NCBI RefSeq assembly: GCF_001273755.1
Contig: NZ_LGYA01000001.1
Location: forward strand, 2,969,667 to 3,033,666
Reading direction: 5' to 3'
DNA length: 64,000 nucleotides
Origin: Peribacillus butanolivorans
GTDB taxonomy: Bacteria; Bacillota; Bacilli; Bacillales; DSM-1321
Shown: positions 56,513 to 64,000 of the stretch, piece after piece
How the letters are laid out: each line of letters starts with the position of its first letter
Position numbering within the stretch: the stretch's first letter is position 1
The notes under the pieces: generated by a model
Databases searched by the model: none
What the model was told of the DNA's origin: nothing
Seen by the model: only the letters and a program-made list of their open reading frames with translations
Position numbers and translations under genes: made by a program

Positions 56513-56740
56513 CTACTGGAGTCCTTCTTCTATTTGGACATATTGTTCCCACGCACGATCAAATACAGTCATACTTTCGAGATAGTCGCCATTCAATTCT
56601 AAATAACTACTTAATTCATTATAATCATCCGATTGCTTTGGGAAACTGTGATCGTTATAAGCGTGATTAGCAAATTTAGTGATGGCATCAATTTCTTTAG
56701 GTTGTCGGAATTTCATTAAATATAAATAAAACGGTCTCAT
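56513..56740 (-). CDS. yozE: YozE-family small protein
   Basis: 75 residues. Begins MRPFYLYLMKFRQPKEIDAI and contains FANHAYNDHSFPKQSDDYNEL and SSYLELNGDYLESMTVFDRAW, diagnostic of the YozE/SAM-like family of short helical proteins. AGGAGGG lies ahead of the ATG at 56740. Function unknown. Confidence 0.9.
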   Translation of the reverse strand: MRPFYLYLMKFRQPKEIDAITKFANHAYNDHSFPKQSDDYNELSSYLELNGDYLESMTVFDRAWEQYVQIEEGLQ

Positions 56741-57004
56741 GTGACGAGCCCTCCTAAAAAGTAACTAAGATTTCAGCTTTAATATATCGGAAACTTTCCC
56801 TTCCGTCTACATTTTTAAAAACCAACATGGGTTTTTCTTCCTAACAATTATAGGACAACTAACGATATTTCACCAGAAACAGAACGCAATTTATGACGAA
56901 CTGTGATTGAAGAAAGAGTACAATGTCAATTTTCTTCGAAATTAATTTATATTAACCTTTCACAATAGTGTCCAAGTCTTGCCTGTCAGGTCAGCTCTTA
57001 TCCA
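56741..57004. other. Intergenic region without recognisable gene
   Basis: AT-rich spacer between yozE and the qox-side terminator. No ORF with a ribosome binding site was seen on either strand; it presumably contains the yozE promoter. Confidence 0.5.
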
Positions 57005-57051
57005 ATAAAAATAAAAGCCGATGTTTCCTTAGCGCAGGAAACATCGGCTTT
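57005..57051 (-). terminator. Strong terminator 350 bases downstream of qoxD
   Basis: Perfect 16-bp stem AAAGCCGATGTTTCCT/AGGAAACATCGGCTTT (57014-57051) with TTTTATTTTTATT on the minus strand. It lies beyond the yokU remnant and may be the ancestral kamA-yokU terminator. Confidence 0.85.
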
Positions 57052-57322
57052 CTAGTCGAAATTCTCTTTTTTCGGGCACGAACCTAACAGTACAGACGAG
57101 TTTTAATCTTTCTGAAATAGTTGAATAATTAATACCAAACTAATCAATTCTTTTTACTGAGTACAAGCTAACATTTAATGGAGCTTAAATAGGTTTGTTT
57201 ACAATTATTCAACAATCATATAACTCAATGACTTACTCTTTTCTGTCTACACTAAGGGAATCATATCCTTTAAATAGAGAAATATATGTTTTTATAGTAA
57301 CTGTACAATCTCTTCCTACCTA

Positions 57323-57404
57323 AAAATCAAAGTAATTCCGCTTCAATAATCTCTTCATCTTCAATAACTCATCATACTTGGTCTGTTTCCCTAGCTGTTT
57401 CATA
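57323..57404 (-). pseudogene. yokU: Duplicated 3' end of yokU, directly after qoxD
   Basis: Starting at the base after the qoxD stop, the minus strand reads QLGKQTKYDELLKMKRLLKR then NYFDF and a stop. This is the C-terminal end of YokU without the rest of the gene. Over 57342-57388 it is identical to 61601-61647 in the intact yokU. This copy retains five bases that the intact gene lacks near the end, giving a KRNYFDF tail. It has no start or promoter. Confidence 0.8.
57342..57388 (-). repeat. 47-bp direct repeat, copy 1 (qoxD side)
   Basis: Identical over 47 bp to 61601-61647; the two copies are in the same orientation and bracket the qox operon. Confidence 0.9.
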
Positions 57405-57692
57405 TCAATAACTCCAACCCCAGACCATACATAGTATTGTACCGAAGACAGTAATTAGAGCTAGGAATATAGCGCAATATAGAGTCATAAAAATTGATTT
57501 GCTATCATCAGTTTCACGAGCATGCATAAACACAACTAGTTGAACAGCTGCTTGTATAAATGCTGTCAATATAAAAATCGTCATGCCTGTTGCTTTTGAC
57601 ATATTGAAGAAGTAAACCAAAAGAGCTACAAACGTCAAAATCAATGAAAATACAAAACCCCATACTTGTTTAGCCGGGAATAATTCCTTCAT
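57405..57692 (-). CDS. qoxD: Cytochrome aa3 quinol oxidase subunit IV
   Basis: 95 residues with three membrane helices and the CyoD-type pattern ELFPAKQVWGFVFSLILTFVALL... FIQAAVQLVVFMHARE. A small assembly subunit of the heme-copper quinol oxidase. ATG at 57692, two bases past the qoxC stop, with AAAGGAATG; 16 in-frame codons upstream have no site. It ends MVWGWSY at the junction with the yokU remnant. B. subtilis QoxD carries an extra His-rich tail, so this copy is short at the C-terminus. Confidence 0.9.
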   Translation of the reverse strand: MKELFPAKQVWGFVFSLILTFVALLVYFFNMSKATGMTIFILTAFIQAAVQLVVFMHARETDDSKSIFMTLYCAIFLALITVFGTILCMVWGWSY

Positions 57693-57694
57693 GT

Positions 57695-58291
57695 TTATGT
57701 CATTCCTTTCATGTAGATAAAGGTGAAGATGAAGATCCAAACGATATCTAAGAAATGCCAGTAAAGAGAGAAAATGAAGGATTTATTGGCTGTTTCAGGT
57801 GTCAACCCGCGTTTTTTCACTTGAAGGATAATAAAGAACCCCCAGAAAAGTCCTAATGTAACATGTGCTCCATGTGTCCCTAATGTTGTAAAGAGCATCG
57901 AAGTAAATGCACTAGTTTGCAGTGTAGCTCCTTCGTGATAATAGGTAATGAACTCAGTAATTTCAAATCCTAAGAATCCTAATCCAAGAAGGAGAGTGAT
58001 TACGAAGAATGTCAACATGGCTTTCTTGTTGCCAAGTCGCATGGCATGAATTCCAAGCCCGATGACAAAACTGCTTGTTAAGAGCAAGAATGTTTCAGCA
58101 AGTACTGGAGTGATTTCAAAAATTTCTGCTCCAGTAGGACCGTTACCCGTACGATCAACTAATGTAAAATATGATGCAAAGAGTGTTGCAAAAAGCATAA
58201 TTTCGGCACCAAGAAAAATCCAGAAGCCTAAAATATTTAGACGATTTTGTTCCGTACTATATTCAAGAGGTTGCGAGTGATCTATTTCCAT
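57695..58291 (-). CDS. qoxC: Cytochrome aa3 quinol oxidase subunit III
   Basis: 198 residues, five membrane helices, CyoC-type: [86 protein letters not shown] lies ahead of the ATG at 58291, which overlaps the qoxB end by ten bases. Confidence 0.95.
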   Translation of the reverse strand: MEIDHSQPLEYSTEQNRLNILGFWIFLGAEIMLFATLFASYFTLVDRTGNGPTGAEIFEITPVLAETFLLLTSSFVIGLGIHAMRLGNKKAMLTFFVITLLLGLGFLGFEITEFITYYHEGATLQTSAFTSMLFTTLGTHGAHVTLGLFWGFFIILQVKKRGLTPETANKSFIFSLYWHFLDIVWIFIFTFIYMKGMT

Positions 58292-60237
58292 TTATTAACA
58301 CCCCCAAATTTTGCTTCTGTCTCTTTAATTTCTTCTACAGAAATGTAATGCCCATGATCTATTTCGAATGAACGATGAGCCATGCAAACAAAGATACCGA
58401 TTAACCCAATAATCGCAAGAAACCATATGCTGAATACTAACGCAAATCCAAAGACAAAGAAGATACAGGACATGATAAACGGTACGCCGCTGTTATTGGG
58501 CATATGAATTTTTTCATAGTCACCCTTGAATAATTCATGACCTTTATATTTAGCATCCCAAAACGTTTCCCTTGAGTTCACTTGTGGAATAATAGCAAAG
58601 TTATATTCTGGTACTGGATTATGAGTAGCCCATTCAAGGGAACGTGCATCCCACGGATCATCACTAACATCTCTTGGAGCATGGCGAATGCTATAGTAAA
58701 TCGTATATACGATTAATACAAAGCTGATTGCCATTAGAGTCGCCCCGATAAACGAAATCATATTCAATGGTCCAAATCCAGTCGATTCAGAGTATGTGTA
58801 TATACGACGTGCTTGACCATCTAAACCAGTGATATACATAGGGAAGAATGCTAAGCAAAAACCAATGGTTAGAAACCAGAACGCCCATTTCCCAATCCTT
58901 TCATTCAACATGAAACCAAACATTTTCGGCCAGTAGTAAGTTCCGGCACCAAGCACAGCAAATACTACACCCGGAATGATGACATTGTGGAAGTGAGCTA
59001 CTAAAAACATTGTATTATGGTATTGATAATCCGCCGCTGACATCGCAAGCATAACCCCGGTAACTCCACCGATTGTGAAAAGAGGTATGAAACCTATTGA
59101 ATAAAGCATAGGTACGGTAAATCTGATTCTACCTTTCCACATCGTGAACAACCAGTTAAAGATCTTGATTCCAGTCGGAATAGCAATTACCATCGTTGTA
59201 ATCGAGAAAATACTATTAACATATGCTGCTTGCCCCATTGTAAAGAAATGGTGCGTCCAAACGAAGAATGAATATATAGAGATAAATACCATTGAAGCAA
59301 CCATTGATCGATAGCCATATAGGTTACGTCGTGAAAAGGTTGGGATAATCTCACTAAAAAGACCAAATGCAGGCAAGATTAAGATATATACTTCAGGATG
59401 TCCCCAAACCCAGAACAGGTTAGCCCAAAGCATATCCATACCGCCCTCAGTCATTGTGAAAAACTTGGTTGCGAATAGTCGATCCATTGTTCCCATGATC
59501 AGCGCCACTGTTAATACAGGGAATGCGAAAATGATAATAATGCTTGTGACTAAAGCAGACCATGTAAACATTGGCATTTTCATTAATGTCATACCGGGTG
59601 CTCTCATTTTAAGAATAGTCGTCAAAAAGTTAATCCCCGTCATTAATGTACCTATTCCGGCTATCTGAATACCAATCATATAATAATTCGTTCCAACATG
59701 CGGGCTAAATTCATTACCTGCAAGCGGGAAATAAGATGTCCACCCTGCATCAGGCGAACCACCAATTACAAAAGAGATGTTGAATAGCATCGCACCCATA
59801 AAAAATAACCAGAAACTTATGGCATTTAGACGTGGAAACGCTACATCTCGTGCTCCAATTTGTAATGGCACTACGAAATTCATTAAGGCCATAATGTACG
59901 GCATCGCCATAAAGAGAATCATCACAACCCCGTGTGTTGAAAAAATTTCATTATAGTGCTGTGAATCTAATAATTTGTTATCCGGTACGGCAAGTTGCGC
60001 ACGCATCATCACAGCATCTACCCCACCACGAAATAGCATCAACAAAGCAGATATTAGATACATAATACCTATTCTTTTATGATCGACTGTTGTTAGCCAG
60101 CCACTCCATAAAAAAAACCATTTTTTAAAGTGGGTTAAACCAACAATGATCAAGAGAACAGTAACACCAATGGCCACCATTGATGAGTAAATGACGGGAC
60201 TAGGATTAGGTATAAGAAATCTAGAGAAAAAACCCAT
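58282..60237 (-). CDS. qoxB: Cytochrome aa3 quinol oxidase subunit I
   Basis: 651 residues, catalytic heme-copper subunit reducing O2 to water with proton pumping. The low-spin heme ligand lies in [11 protein letters not shown]. The CuB/cross-linked His-Tyr lies in [17 protein letters not shown] and the CuB His-His in [10 protein letters not shown]. Heme a3 and low-spin ligands lie in [10 protein letters not shown]-channel Asn/Asp and K-channel features appear present. AAAGGAAA upstream of the ATG is spaced a little long. Confidence 0.97.
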   Translation of the reverse strand: MGFFSRFLIPNPSPVIYSSMVAIGVTVLLIIVGLTHFKKWFFLWSGWLTTVDHKRIGIMYLISALLMLFRGGVDAVMMRAQLAVPDNKLLDSQHYNEIFSTHGVVMILFMAMPYIMALMNFVVPLQIGARDVAFPRLNAISFWLFFMGAMLFNISFVIGGSPDAGWTSYFPLAGNEFSPHVGTNYYMIGIQIAGIGTLMTGINFLTTILKMRAPGMTLMKMPMFTWSALVTSIIIIFAFPVLTVALIMGTMDRLFATKFFTMTEGGMDMLWANLFWVWGHPEVYILILPAFGLFSEIIPTFSRRNLYGYRSMVASMVFISIYSFFVWTHHFFTMGQAAYVNSIFSITTMVIAIPTGIKIFNWLFTMWKGRIRFTVPMLYSIGFIPLFTIGGVTGVMLAMSAADYQYHNTMFLVAHFHNVIIPGVVFAVLGAGTYYWPKMFGFMLNERIGKWAFWFLTIGFCLAFFPMYITGLDGQARRIYTYSESTGFGPLNMISFIGATLMAISFVLIVYTIYYSIRHAPRDVSDDPWDARSLEWATHNPVPEYNFAIIPQVNSRETFWDAKYKGHELFKGDYEKIHMPNNSGVPFIMSCIFFVFGFALVFSIWFLAIIGLIGIFVCMAHRSFEIDHGHYISVEEIKETEAKFGGVNKWK

Positions 60238-60287
60238 ACTTTTGTGTTTCCTTTCTGAAAATATTTTTCTTGAGATAGACTAAGAAA

Positions 60288-61211
60288 TTATTCATGATTG
60301 TGTGCTGATTTCTCTTGATCATGCTCCATATGTTCACCTTTTGAATTCGCGTTAGAGTCACTTGAGCCATGATGATGTCCAGCATTTTCACCTTCTGGAG
60401 CTGATGAGAAGTCTAAATGAGTTCCAGTAAACGTTAACTGTCCCTCATGACCCGGCTTTAATAATTCCTTGAATCTTACTTCAGTAATAGGTTTCGCAGT
60501 TTCTTTAACTTCCTTTACCCATTCATCAAACTTATCTTGAGACATCGCTTCGACGTGGAACGTATTTTCAGCGAATCCTTTCCCACTAAAGTTTGCATTT
60601 CGTCCCATCATTTCCCCTGATTCGTCCGCCGCTAAGTGTAATGTGGTCACCATGTTAGACATGGCATATTTTTGACCGCCAAGTTGTGGAATCCAGAAAC
60701 TCGTGATAGGCCCGAATGAATAAAGTTTAAATTCAAGTGGTCGATTTGTTGGAATATACAAGTAGTTTACTGTCTCGATATCGTTTTCTGGATAACTAAA
60801 ATGCCACTTCCAGTCAGATGACGAAGCGTAAATAATTAATGGATCTTGACCTTTGTACCCTTCCGGAGTGGCTTCCACTTTATTGTTGGAAATTACAGAA
60901 ACAACGGAGAAGAAAATGACGATTAAAATTGGCACCCCAACAATAATCGTTTCAACAACATGATTCCCTTCAATGTAGGGTGGTTCATATTCTTTAGGTA
61001 GTTTAGAGTCACGGTATTTCGTTAACACAAAGACTAAAATAGCACAAACAACAATAACAATAACCGCCATGATCGCAATTGATAGCCAAATCACATTGGC
61101 TTGCGTTTGGGCTTGAGGTCCTTTAGGATCTAAGACCGCTAATGATTCACAGCCAGAAAGCACATTGACTATGGTAGAGAGAATGGCTAATAGAACCCAT
61201 TTTGTTTTCAT
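60288..61211 (-). CDS. qoxA: Cytochrome aa3 quinol oxidase subunit II
   Basis: 307 residues. Lipobox LSGC (Cys21), two membrane helices, then a periplasm-side cupredoxin-like domain (SSSDWKWHFSYPENDIETVNYLYIPTNRPLEFKL... TSFWIPQLGGQKYAM). The cytochrome-c-oxidase CuA ligand cluster is absent, as expected for a quinol oxidase. The C-terminal tail is His/Asp/Glu-rich (HHHGSSDSN... HDQEKSAHNHE), a possible metal-binding region. AAAGGA precedes the ATG. First gene of the qoxABCD operon. Confidence 0.95.
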   Translation of the reverse strand: MKTKWVLLAILSTIVNVLSGCESLAVLDPKGPQAQTQANVIWLSIAIMAVIVIVVCAILVFVLTKYRDSKLPKEYEPPYIEGNHVVETIIVGVPILIVIFFSVVSVISNNKVEATPEGYKGQDPLIIYASSSDWKWHFSYPENDIETVNYLYIPTNRPLEFKLYSFGPITSFWIPQLGGQKYAMSNMVTTLHLAADESGEMMGRNANFSGKGFAENTFHVEAMSQDKFDEWVKEVKETAKPITEVRFKELLKPGHEGQLTFTGTHLDFSSAPEGENAGHHHGSSDSNANSKGEHMEHDQEKSAHNHE

Positions 61212-61311
61212 ATATGTATCCTTTCTTTTAAGATTTCATTTCTAAGTTATCCCAAAAAATGTTTATTAAGAGTGGTAATTTCTCACAATCGCATTTATAG
61301 GAGGGATGAAT

Positions 61312-61547
61312 ATGAATGAATTCATTTGGGGAATGTTCAGAGAAACAGGTAATCTAAATACCTATTTGCTATGAAAAGGAATTTGAATATGTGAGGAGAT
61401 ACTGCATGGATTTTTTTATTCCTAGTGGTCAAAGTAAGGGTAGTGAAGATGAAAATTTAAAATGATGCCGCTACTAATGCCTTCACCGTTCGAGATGTGC
61501 ACCCTATAGACCACACCGCCGGGCGCACAGAAAAACCTCACCAATAA
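61312..61547 (+). pseudogene. Degenerate small ORFs (YqzL-like start, then an unrecognised reading frame)
   Basis: An excellent GGAGGGATGAAT precedes ATG at 61312, giving MNEFIWGMFRETGNLNTYLL and an early TGA. The opening resembles YqzL-type proteins (F.W..F..TGN..TYLL), whose continuation YEKEFE appears only in the +1 frame. A second ATG at 61406 with GAGGAG seven bases upstream gives 19 codons. Its +1 frame then continues open (DAATNAFTVRDVHPIDHTAG...) to a TAA at 61545-61547. Two such frame breaks suggest decay. Confidence 0.45.
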
Positions 61548-61559
61548 AAGTAGATGAGG
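61531..61559 (-). terminator. Probable terminator after yokU
   Basis: CCTCA/TGAGG short stem followed by five T on the minus strand, 30 bases past the yokU stop; weaker than the one at 57014. Confidence 0.5.
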
Positions 61560-61590
61560 CAACTTCTAATCATTTTGTTATTTCCCAAAA

Positions 61591-61854
61591 TCAAAGTAAT
61601 TTCAATAATCTCTTCATCTTCAATAACTCATCATACTTGGTCTGTTTTGCAAGCTGTTTCGAATCAATTAAAAATAGCTGATCTTCAATTCCTTTTACTA
61701 TTTCATCACTCTGAAAAAGAGCTTTACAATTCTCACAATGGGAAGAAGGAGTTTCAGTAATTTCAACGGCTCGCGTTCCATCTGGTAATTCCCAATAGAC
61801 CGTACCCGTTACCGATGTAAGTTTTCCTATCTCACACCATGGACAAGTTTCCAT
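61591..61854 (-). CDS. yokU: YokU-family zinc-finger protein
   Basis: 87 residues. Two Cys-x-x-Cys pairs (METCPWCEIGKL and SSHCENCKAL) form a predicted zinc-finger of the YgiT/YokU type, followed by a helical tail (QLAKQTKYDELLKMKRLLKLL). GGGGGAGG lies before the ATG, and it starts one base after the kamA stop, so it is co-expressed with kamA. The C-terminal codons differ from the remnant at 57323 by a 5-base deletion that brings in an earlier stop. Confidence 0.88.
   Translation of the reverse strand: METCPWCEIGKLTSVTGTVYWELPDGTRAVEITETPSSHCENCKALFQSDEIVKGIEDQLFLIDSKQLAKQTKYDELLKMKRLLKLL
61601..61647 (-). repeat. 47-bp direct repeat, copy 2 (inside yokU)
   Basis: Identical to 57342-57388, about 4.26 kb apart, same orientation. 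Confidence 0.9.
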
Positions 61855-61855
61855 G

Positions 61856-63259
61856 CTATTCCTCCCCCTTTGGAGTGCTCTTTTTTTGCTGTGCCTGGAA
61901 TTTCTTTTCTTTTAACTGATCTCGCTTTTCACGTTGATTTTTTAATGAAGCATGCTCTGGGTTGGTAACGTAATTTTCACGGCGATTCATTCGTTTCAGC
62001 CCTTCAGGTACTAAATTAAATTGCTGGTCATTCATCAAACCAGCTATTCCTATATCTGACCGTTTTTCTTCCATATCAGGATATATCCCTTTGAAATAAT
62101 CATCTGCAAGTCCTGGTGTGTAATGCTCAGGTTCGGGATATGTGGTAATTACTCCTTCAAAATTACGAAGCACTGTTTTTGTCGGTGATTGTGAAAGGAT
62201 ATAGTTCGGTTGTAATGTAATTTTCCCTCCACCCCCTGGTGCATCTACAACGAAAGTCGGGACAGCATACCCAGACGTATGACCGCGTAAGCCTTCAATA
62301 ATTTCAATCCCCTTAGATATCGGGGCTCGGAAATGACCGATTCCTTCGGATAGGTCGCACTGATAAATGTAGTAAGGACGGACACGAATCTTAACGAGGT
62401 CATGCATCAGCTTTTTCATGATCGCCACACTATCATTTATACCGGCTAGAATAACAGCCTGGTTGCCTACCGGTACACCTGCATCTGCTAGCATCTCACA
62501 CGCTTTCTTTGATTCTTCGGTAATTTCTATAGATGTATTGAAGTGCGTATTTAACCAAATTGGATGATACTTTTTTAATATTGCACACAAATTTTCTGTG
62601 ATTCGTTGAGGGAATACAACTGGAGCTCTCGTACCTATCCTGATTATTTCAACGTGGGGGATTTCCCTTAAGTTTTTTAAAATATATTCCAGGATGGTGT
62701 CATTAATCAATAATCCGTCACCGCCGGAGATAAGAACATCTCGGACTGCTGGTGTATCACGAATATAGCCGATTGCAGCGTCTAATTGTTTTTTTGGTAC
62801 TCCCATACCTATTTGTCCTGAAAAGCGTCTTCTTGTACAATAGCGGCAGTACATGGAGCACTGATTCGTGACCAAAAAAAGGACGCGATCAGGATATCTG
62901 TGAGTCAATCCCGGTACTGGTGAATCTTCATCTTCATGAAGCGGGTCCTCCATGTCATATTTGGTTTTATGCATTTCTTCTGAGATTGGGACAGATTGCA
63001 TTCTGATTGGACACCTTGGGTCATCCTTATTCATCAACGAAGCATAATAGGGGGTAATATTTAATGGGATGGTTTTCGTAGAGATCCTGACACCTTCCTC
63101 TTCATCAGGAGTCAAGTCTATAACTTTTTTCAAATCCTCCACAGTTCGGATAGTATTCGTAAGCTGCCACAGCCAGTTGTTCCATTGTTCATCGGTTACA
63201 TCTTTCCATAGCTCTATATCTTTCCAATTACGCTCGGGCTTATATAAGTCAAATAACAT
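61856..63259 (-). CDS. kamA: L-lysine 2,3-aminomutase
   Basis: Radical-SAM, PLP-dependent enzyme converting L-lysine to L-beta-lysine. 467 residues. The [4Fe-4S] cluster cysteines are Cys134, Cys138 and Cys141 in CSMYCRYCTRRRFSG. The partial barrel includes DVLISGGDGLLI, IRIGTRAPVVFPQR and VDAPGGGGKI. The C-terminal tail is Lys/Glu-rich. AGGAGG precedes the ATG. It is transcribed from a sigma-54-type promoter, downstream of a sigma-54 activator gene. Confidence 0.96.
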   Translation of the reverse strand: MLFDLYKPERNWKDIELWKDVTDEQWNNWLWQLTNTIRTVEDLKKVIDLTPDEEEGVRISTKTIPLNITPYYASLMNKDDPRCPIRMQSVPISEEMHKTKYDMEDPLHEDEDSPVPGLTHRYPDRVLFLVTNQCSMYCRYCTRRRFSGQIGMGVPKKQLDAAIGYIRDTPAVRDVLISGGDGLLINDTILEYILKNLREIPHVEIIRIGTRAPVVFPQRITENLCAILKKYHPIWLNTHFNTSIEITEESKKACEMLADAGVPVGNQAVILAGINDSVAIMKKLMHDLVKIRVRPYYIYQCDLSEGIGHFRAPISKGIEIIEGLRGHTSGYAVPTFVVDAPGGGGKITLQPNYILSQSPTKTVLRNFEGVITTYPEPEHYTPGLADDYFKGIYPDMEEKRSDIGIAGLMNDQQFNLVPEGLKRMNRRENYVTNPEHASLKNQREKRDQLKEKKFQAQQKKSTPKGEE

Positions 63260-63294
63260 GGTAATACCTCCTGAGTCTTGATAGTAGTATTTAA

Positions 63295-63310
63295 TGCAAG
63301 ATGGATGCCA
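63295..63310 (-). promoter_or_regulatory. Sigma-54 (-24/-12) promoter of kamA-yokU
   Basis: The minus strand reads TGGCATCCATCTTGCA, with the GG (-24) and GC (-12) dinucleotides ten bases apart, essentially the consensus TGGCAC-N5-TTGCA. It lies 36 bases before the kamA start and downstream of the activator gene terminator. Confidence 0.85.
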
Positions 63311-63339
63311 AAATTAACCAAAAACTACATATACCCATA

Positions 63340-63374
63340 AAAAAATCCGGATTACATGGTCCATCCGAATTTTA
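63340..63374 (-). terminator. Terminator of the sigma-54 activator gene
   Basis: AAATCCGGAT/ATCCGAATTT stem followed by a T run on the minus strand, just past the stop. Confidence 0.85.
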
Positions 63375-63379
63375 AACAT

Positions 63380-64000
63380 TCAAGTATGTTTTTTCATTTT
63401 ATATTGCAGGGTTTGCCGTGGAATCTTCAATAGTTTCGAGGCCTGAAAGACATTGCCTCCTGTTTGAAGAAGAGCCTCGGTGATCAACTTCGTCTCCATT
63501 TCCATCATTGCCTGACGCAGTGGAAGTATTTTTTCTTTTGAAGTGGGACGTTTTTTTAAAAACTGCGGCAAATCTTCAAGTGTTAATATATCTTTTTCTG
63601 TATGATTCATCATGAATTCTATCGTATGCTTAAGCTCTCTAACATTCCCTGGCCAATGATAATTCTGTAAGAAAACCTTTGTATTCTCATCAATTCCCTC
63701 TATGGAAAGTCCTAATTTCTTGTTATAGAATAAAATAAAATGATTAGTAAGGAGTAATATATCTTCAGGGCGCTCTCTCAACGGAGGCAGCTCATAGCTT
63801 AATACATGTAATCGGTAAAATAAATCTGCTCGTAACTTGTTTTCCGTAACGGCTTTTTTCGGATCTATATTCATCGCTGCCATAATTCTTACATCCACCT
63901 GGACATTCTTTGCGGCACCTATCCTCCTAATAAACCCGTCTTCAAGCACCCGCAGCAACTTTGCCTGCAGGTCAATCGGCATCGATTGTAATTCATCCAA
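63380..64000 (-). CDS. Sigma-54-dependent transcriptional activator, C-terminal part (truncated by window edge)
   Basis: The last 206 residues are visible; the N-terminal sensor and most of the AAA+ module lie outside. Visible features: Walker B-adjacent DELQSMPIDLQAKLLRVLEDG, arginine-finger region RADLFYRLHVLSYELPPLRERPEDI, WPGNVRELKHTIEF, and a Fis-type helix-turn-helix (QTGGNVFQASKLLKIPRQTLQYKMKK). Its position next to the kamA sigma-54 promoter makes it the likely activator of lysine catabolism; KamR of the B. cereus group is the analogue I know of. Confidence 0.9.
   Translation of the reverse strand: MDELQSMPIDLQAKLLRVLEDGFIRRIGAAKNVQVDVRIMAAMNIDPKKAVTENKLRADLFYRLHVLSYELPPLRERPEDILLLTNHFILFYNKKLGLSIEGIDENTKVFLQNYHWPGNVRELKHTIEFMMNHTEKDILTLEDLPQFLKKRPTSKEKILPLRQAMMEMETKLITEALLQTGGNVFQASKLLKIPRQTLQYKMKKHT

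Noticed and set aside
1..64000. CRISPR arrays, rRNA, insertion sequences, prophage
   Set aside because: No regularly spaced repeats, no rRNA-like sequence, and no transposase, integrase or phage structural genes were recognised.

Overview
This window reads as a chromosomal segment of an endospore-forming Bacillaceae (Bacillus sensu lato). It is AT-rich with strong GGAGG-type ribosome binding sites. It carries a GerA-type germinant receptor operon, a Ku/LigD pair, S-box (SAM-I) riboswitches, a full methionine salvage cluster and the yozD-yodN-yozE-yokU-kamA block known from Bacillus subtilis. No rRNA, tRNA, CRISPR array, phage module or intact insertion sequence was seen.

Layout. 1-369: start of a DeoR-family (FruR-like) regulator running off the left edge. 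0.7-4.8 kb: odhAB. 5.2-6.8 kb: LigB-type dioxygenase and polysaccharide deacetylase. 6.9-12.4 kb: yitJ-metH methionine operon behind an S-box. 12.5-20.9 kb: MOSC protein, a candidate small RNA, divergent ku/ligD, dapF, a purine permease, a carbonic anhydrase and a membrane protein. 21.1-24.7 kb: DUF4870 protein, uppP, then an unusual non-coding/leader region ahead of a GNAT acetyltransferase, then lrgAB. 25-34.5 kb: gerB-A-C operon, yflJ-like gene, a stand-alone murG, mscS, a MATE exporter, an SDR and an Hsp20-like gene. 34.8-41.5 kb: CAP-domain protein, a four-gene signalling operon (propeller lipoprotein, response regulator, kinase, FixH-like lipoprotein), small genes and a CobW GTPase. 41.6-49.6 kb: methionine salvage cluster (mtnDBXW and mtnE on the minus strand, mtnKA on the plus strand), with two S-box leaders and a decayed mtnU. 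49.7-56.7 kb: LCP protein, S41 protease, deoD, yozD, yodN, dCache kinase, yozE. 57-61.2 kb: qoxABCD. 61.3-64 kb: yokU, kamA and the 3' part of a sigma-54 activator.

How the genes work together. YitJ makes methyl-THF and MetH uses it to methylate homocysteine. The mtn genes recycle methylthioadenosine back to methionine, and both sets are read through SAM riboswitches. DeoD belongs to the same nucleoside economy. kamA has a near-consensus sigma-54 promoter and lies directly downstream of a sigma-54 activator gene, so lysine catabolism is probably controlled locally.

Most notable observations. (1) The GNAT gene at 22822 is preceded by a 45-codon leader ORF whose stop overlaps the GNAT start. 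The leader RNA folds into four successive, mutually exclusive hairpins, the last of which hides the GNAT ribosome binding site. The peptide begins with an Arg-x-Arg-Phe-Pro segment like that of ErmD-type macrolide arrest peptides. This looks like an undescribed antibiotic-responsive translational attenuator. (2) The qox operon is bracketed by direct copies of the 3' end of yokU, a scar of insertion or rearrangement. (3) A promoter-to-terminator transcription unit of about 92 nt with no gene lies at 13.35-13.44 kb. (4) mtnU survives only as a pseudogene.
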